This document shows, in pieces, positions 61,804-64,000 of a DNA stretch of 64,000 nucleotides. Source of the DNA: Fimbriiglobus sp043785105. GTDB taxonomy: Bacteria > Planctomycetota > Planctomycetia > Gemmatales > Gemmataceae. A program made the position numbers and the translations under genes. The DNA is taken from the NCBI GenBank assembly GCA_043785105.1, contig JAYVXO010000203.1, positions 1-64,000 of the forward strand, in the 5' to 3' direction. The notes under the pieces are model-generated. The model had not been told where the DNA came from and did no database searches. It worked only from the letters and a program-made list of their open reading frames with translations. How positions within the stretch are numbered: the stretch's first letter is position 1; every line of letters begins with the position of its first letter.

Positions 61804-62685
61804 CTATTTCTTGCCGATGTCCTCAACCGTTTTCGTGAGCTTTGCGGACGCCCCAATTTTCAAGGTGCCGTTGGGAATCTCCCCGGTCAGGTCCATCTTA
61901 ATCGTCGATTTCTCGTTCAAAGCGTGGGACGTGCCGTCGATACATTGCTCGGTAATCGAGGTAATCACCATCGTACTGCCCGGTTTCATCTCGATCTCCT
62001 GGCCGTCGAGCTTGAACTCTTTGACGACCAGGGTCACGTTCATTTCGATCGTGCCGAACTGCTTGTCGTCCTTCTGGTAAACCTTCAGCAACTTGCCCAC
62101 GATTTTCGACTTGTCTACGTCCAACGTAAACGGCACCACGCTCTCGAAGCTTTTCACGACCATCGCGGTATCGACCACCCACGGTTCGCCGATTTTCACT
62201 GGCTTTTTCGGCAGCAGGTCTTCGTCGTGCAGTGGCACTTCGTCTTTCTTGTTGAACTCCTCGTTCAGGTCTTCGGCTTCATCGTCATCCAGTTCGTCGC
62301 CGTCCACGGTGAAGGTGAACTTGCCATCGACGCGCAAAATCAGCACGGTTTTGTCGAGGTAGCTGAACTTGGTTTTCTCCCCATCGACGGTCTTCTCGGC
62401 CTGGGTGTAGCTGCGTTTCAGTTTCGTCGAAACCTTCGCTTTGACATCCCGTTCCAGCAACTCTTCGGTGTAGCTGAACTTCACCGTTTTCTTCTCCGCG
62501 TTCTCGTTCTTCTGCCCCATCACGTCAATGATCGCGGAGTTTTTGGACACGTCCGACTTCGTCACTTTGATCCGATCGCCAGCCGTCTCAGGCTTGAGTT
62601 TGATCTCGTAAGTCTTCTCGTCGTCCGCCCCAACGGGAAGTATTCCCGCGCTGAGAATCAGTATGAATAATCCAATCGCACGCAT
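61804..62685 (-). CDS. secreted protein of unknown function
   Basis: A 293-residue protein with a signal peptide (MRAIGLFILILSAGILPVGA, cleavage near residue 20). The mature protein is Lys/Glu/Asp-rich and predicted beta-rich. It has an acidic patch (VDGDELDDDEAEDLNEEFN) and repeated short motifs (VGKLLKVYQKDDKQFGTIEM, EMKPGSTMVITSITEQCIDG, STIKMDLTGEIPNGTLKIGA). No family recognised. It ends in a strong rho-independent terminator and has no close partner on its strand, so it is probably a single-gene unit. Confidence 0.8.
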   Translation of the reverse strand: MRAIGLFILILSAGILPVGADDEKTYEIKLKPETAGDRIKVTKSDVSKNSAIIDVMGQKNENAEKKTVKFSYTEELLERDVKAKVSTKLKRSYTQAEKTVDGEKTKFSYLDKTVLILRVDGKFTFTVDGDELDDDEAEDLNEEFNKKDEVPLHDEDLLPKKPVKIGEPWVVDTAMVVKSFESVVPFTLDVDKSKIVGKLLKVYQKDDKQFGTIEMNVTLVVKEFKLDGQEIEMKPGSTMVITSITEQCIDGTSHALNEKSTIKMDLTGEIPNGTLKIGASAKLTKTVEDIGKK

Positions 62686-62797
62686 CGGTTACCCTCTTGG
62701 TGAGCCAATCGAACCCGCTCCCAGAACAAGTGCATAATAGCCGAGAGAACACCAGGAACGACAGACAGGTTTGGGTACTATACAAAACCGTTGATCC

Positions 62798-63211
62798 TTA
62801 CGAGCTACGCCAGTTTTCAACACTCAGCCCAGGGATGGCACTCAAGTCGGAATCGGCCGTTACGACTGTGCAGGAACCAAGCGATATCGCAACCGCTGCC
62901 AGTTGGATGTCCACGACTTGCATGGGCCTGCCTCTCCGTTTTAAGTCCGCACGAAGCCGACCGAAGATAATCGCTTCTTCTCGATGAAATGGCCAAATCG
63001 AGATCGCTCGCAGCCCGGTTTCTATAGCCGCGAGGTTCCGATCGCGTGTGGTACTGAGTTCAAGACCAAAGTACAGTTCACCAATCACCGGCGGACAAGT
63101 ACCGATCCTCACGCCCAACTTTTGCATTTCCACGGCACGTTCATGGACTCCGTAGAGGCGGAAAATCAGGTCCGTTACTGCATTGGTATCGAGGAGATAG
63201 CGGCGTTTCAC
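62798..63211 (-). CDS. PIN-domain toxin, VapC family
   Basis: A 137-residue PIN-domain protein. The acidic active-site residues are visible: D8 in YLLDTNAVTDLI, a central Glu in CPPVIGELYFGLE, Asp in MQVVDIQLAAVAISLG and Asp in VVTADSDLSAIPGL. VapC toxins are Mg-dependent RNases, often cleaving tRNA or rRNA. Its ATG overlaps the stop of the upstream small gene (4-bp overlap), the normal antitoxin-toxin coupling. Confidence 0.92.
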   Translation of the reverse strand: MKRRYLLDTNAVTDLIFRLYGVHERAVEMQKLGVRIGTCPPVIGELYFGLELSTTRDRNLAAIETGLRAISIWPFHREEAIIFGRLRADLKRRGRPMQVVDIQLAAVAISLGSCTVVTADSDLSAIPGLSVENWRSS

Positions 63212-63507
63212 GGGAAAATCGCTCCCCGTTGATTGCTACTTTCCCAGTCGGCGAGTTCTTCCGCCTTAGCATCAGCAAGCACTCGGTCCAATTCCTCTGG
63301 GAATGTCGAATCCCCGAGAGAGGCGTGTAATTTGTCGAACCACGCGATCCAAGCAGCGATGGCTTCGGGGCTATCGCCGGTGATGTCGATGTGGTCTGTT
63401 ACGCTCTCAGGTTTCGTCACGGTCACAGCGGACCCCTCCGCCCAATCCGGAACGGGACCGTCCAATTCCACGCGACCGTTGCGAAAAATGCCGGTGATGA
63501 TCGTCAT
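63208..63507 (-). CDS. antitoxin, AF2212-like (DUF104) type
   Basis: A 99-residue protein upstream of and overlapping the VapC gene. The N-terminus (ITGIFRNGRVELDGPVPDWA then EGSAVTVTKPE) fits the short beta domain of AF2212-like/DUF104 antitoxins. The C-terminal part is helical and acidic (FPEELDRVLADAKAEELADW), as expected for a toxin-neutralising tail. It would bind the VapC-like toxin and probably its own promoter in the ~96-bp upstream gap. The family call is by motif style and should be checked with a profile. Confidence 0.78.
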   Translation of the reverse strand: MTIITGIFRNGRVELDGPVPDWAEGSAVTVTKPESVTDHIDITGDSPEAIAAWIAWFDKLHASLGDSTFPEELDRVLADAKAEELADWESSNQRGAIFP

Positions 63508-63603
63508 TGTTATACCTCCTCACGGTGACTGCGCTTGAAGTCGCTCCGTCACGTCTTGATTCAATTCTACTCTGTCTCGTGTTAGAAACCTTCGTCACCG
63601 CCG

Positions 63604-64000
63604 CTACGGAACCGGATCGACGCTTTCAGCCTTTTTGATGCAACTCTCGACGGCTTCCTCTAAGCCATCGCCAGACCCCTTGTAGCGGATGACCCCTTCG
63701 TGGTCGATGACGTACACAGTCGGCCAGTACGCCACGTTCCAAACTGCCGCAAGTCCGCCACGACCCGTCCCGCTGTAAAACGACGGCCACGTCATTTTTT
63801 GGCGACTGCTGCTTGTTGGGCCTTTTGCCGCTCGTCTCCACCGTTCACGCCGATCAAGGCAAACGCCCGGTTCTTGTACTTCTCGTTGAGGGCAATTTCG
63901 CGGGGAACCAATCTCATGCACGGGCCGCACCACGTCCCCCAGAACACCAACACCGTGACGCGCCCGCTCTTCGCGGTTACAGTCATCTGCCGCCATTGAA
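63604..64000 (-). pseudogene. TlpA-like thioredoxin-fold protein, frameshifted and cut by the window edge
   Basis: Two minus-strand frames together give one thioredoxin-fold protein. The first (to 63792) holds VTVLVFWGTWCGPCMRLVPR with the CGPC redox site and ends KAQQAAVAKK followed by TGA. The second frame (to 63604) continues as MTWPSFYSGTGRGGLAAVWN, then YWPTVYVIDHEGVIRYKGSG, the cis-Pro strand and C-terminal helix of TlpA/AhpC-TSA proteins. The junction is an A6 run at 63795-63800: one extra A restores the full fold. The frame also remains open to the right edge, so the N-terminus probably lies outside the window. Family role: thiol-disulfide exchange in the envelope. Confidence 0.8.

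Overview
The window reads as chromosomal DNA of a planctomycete, most probably in or near Gemmataceae. The evidence is the combination of a DUF1549/DUF1553 cytochrome with a DUF1501 partner, an ECF sigma factor next to a membrane Ser/Thr kinase, a WGR protein carrying the TIGR02996 repeat-companion domain, a sulfatase, a PEP-CTERM-like protein, and a giant surface protein with the planctomycete LEDR-x-VPA N-terminal motif. Coding DNA has GC-rich third codon positions. I see no rRNA, tRNA, CRISPR array, phage or IS element.

Layout. 1-1646: small, AT-richer secreted or membrane proteins of unknown function; the first is broken at an A7 run. 1698-6417: a DUF1501/PSD1 operon and a PEP-CTERM-like exported protein. 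6418-7237: gene-poor, with a probable decayed gene. 7238-11164: ECF sigma factor followed by a Ser/Thr kinase. 11284-29319: one 6011-residue protein built of about 37 right-handed beta-helix units, Ig/PKD-like domains, RTX-like repeats, a zincin protease motif, a PPC-like domain and more RTX repeats. 29431-34797: GT4 glycosyltransferase, TPR protein, and a translationally coupled PaaK-like adenylate-forming enzyme plus SufS-like cysteine desulfurase. 34808-47099: a sulfatase and an eight-gene chemosensory cluster. 47426-51700: WGR/TIGR02996 protein, STM4014-like protein, HEAT-repeat protein. 51849-58737: moeA, lnt, plsC, cmk, a Pro-rich membrane-anchored protein and a RimI-type acetyltransferase. 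58924-63507: DUF11-type envelope protein, MazG-like pyrophosphohydrolase, a secreted protein and a VapC-type toxin/antitoxin pair. 63604-64000: a TlpA-like thioredoxin, frame-broken at an A6 run and cut by the window edge.

The most interesting system is the chemosensory cluster. Read along the minus strand its gene order is that of Pseudomonas wspABCDEFR: MCP, CheW, CheR-TPR, Cys-rich CheW, CheA-REC hybrid, (REC-HATPase), CheB, REC-output. The last gene keeps a receiver that looks WspR-like, but its output is a PP2C/SpoIIE-type phosphatase instead of a GGDEF diguanylate cyclase, and an extra receiver fused to an RsbW-like ATPase is inserted between the CheA and CheB genes. I infer a Wsp-type array rewired from c-di-GMP to partner-switching (anti-sigma/anti-anti-sigma) control. 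The CheA hybrid also carries a first Hpt-like module that has lost its phospho-accepting histidine.

Other structure: intergenic inverted repeats with related arm sequences recur at 44.8, 51.7 and 53.1 kb, a separate inverted repeat sits at 29.3 kb, and a nested palindrome cluster lies upstream of cmk. Two clear rho-independent terminators serve the minus-strand genes ending at 58201 and 61804.
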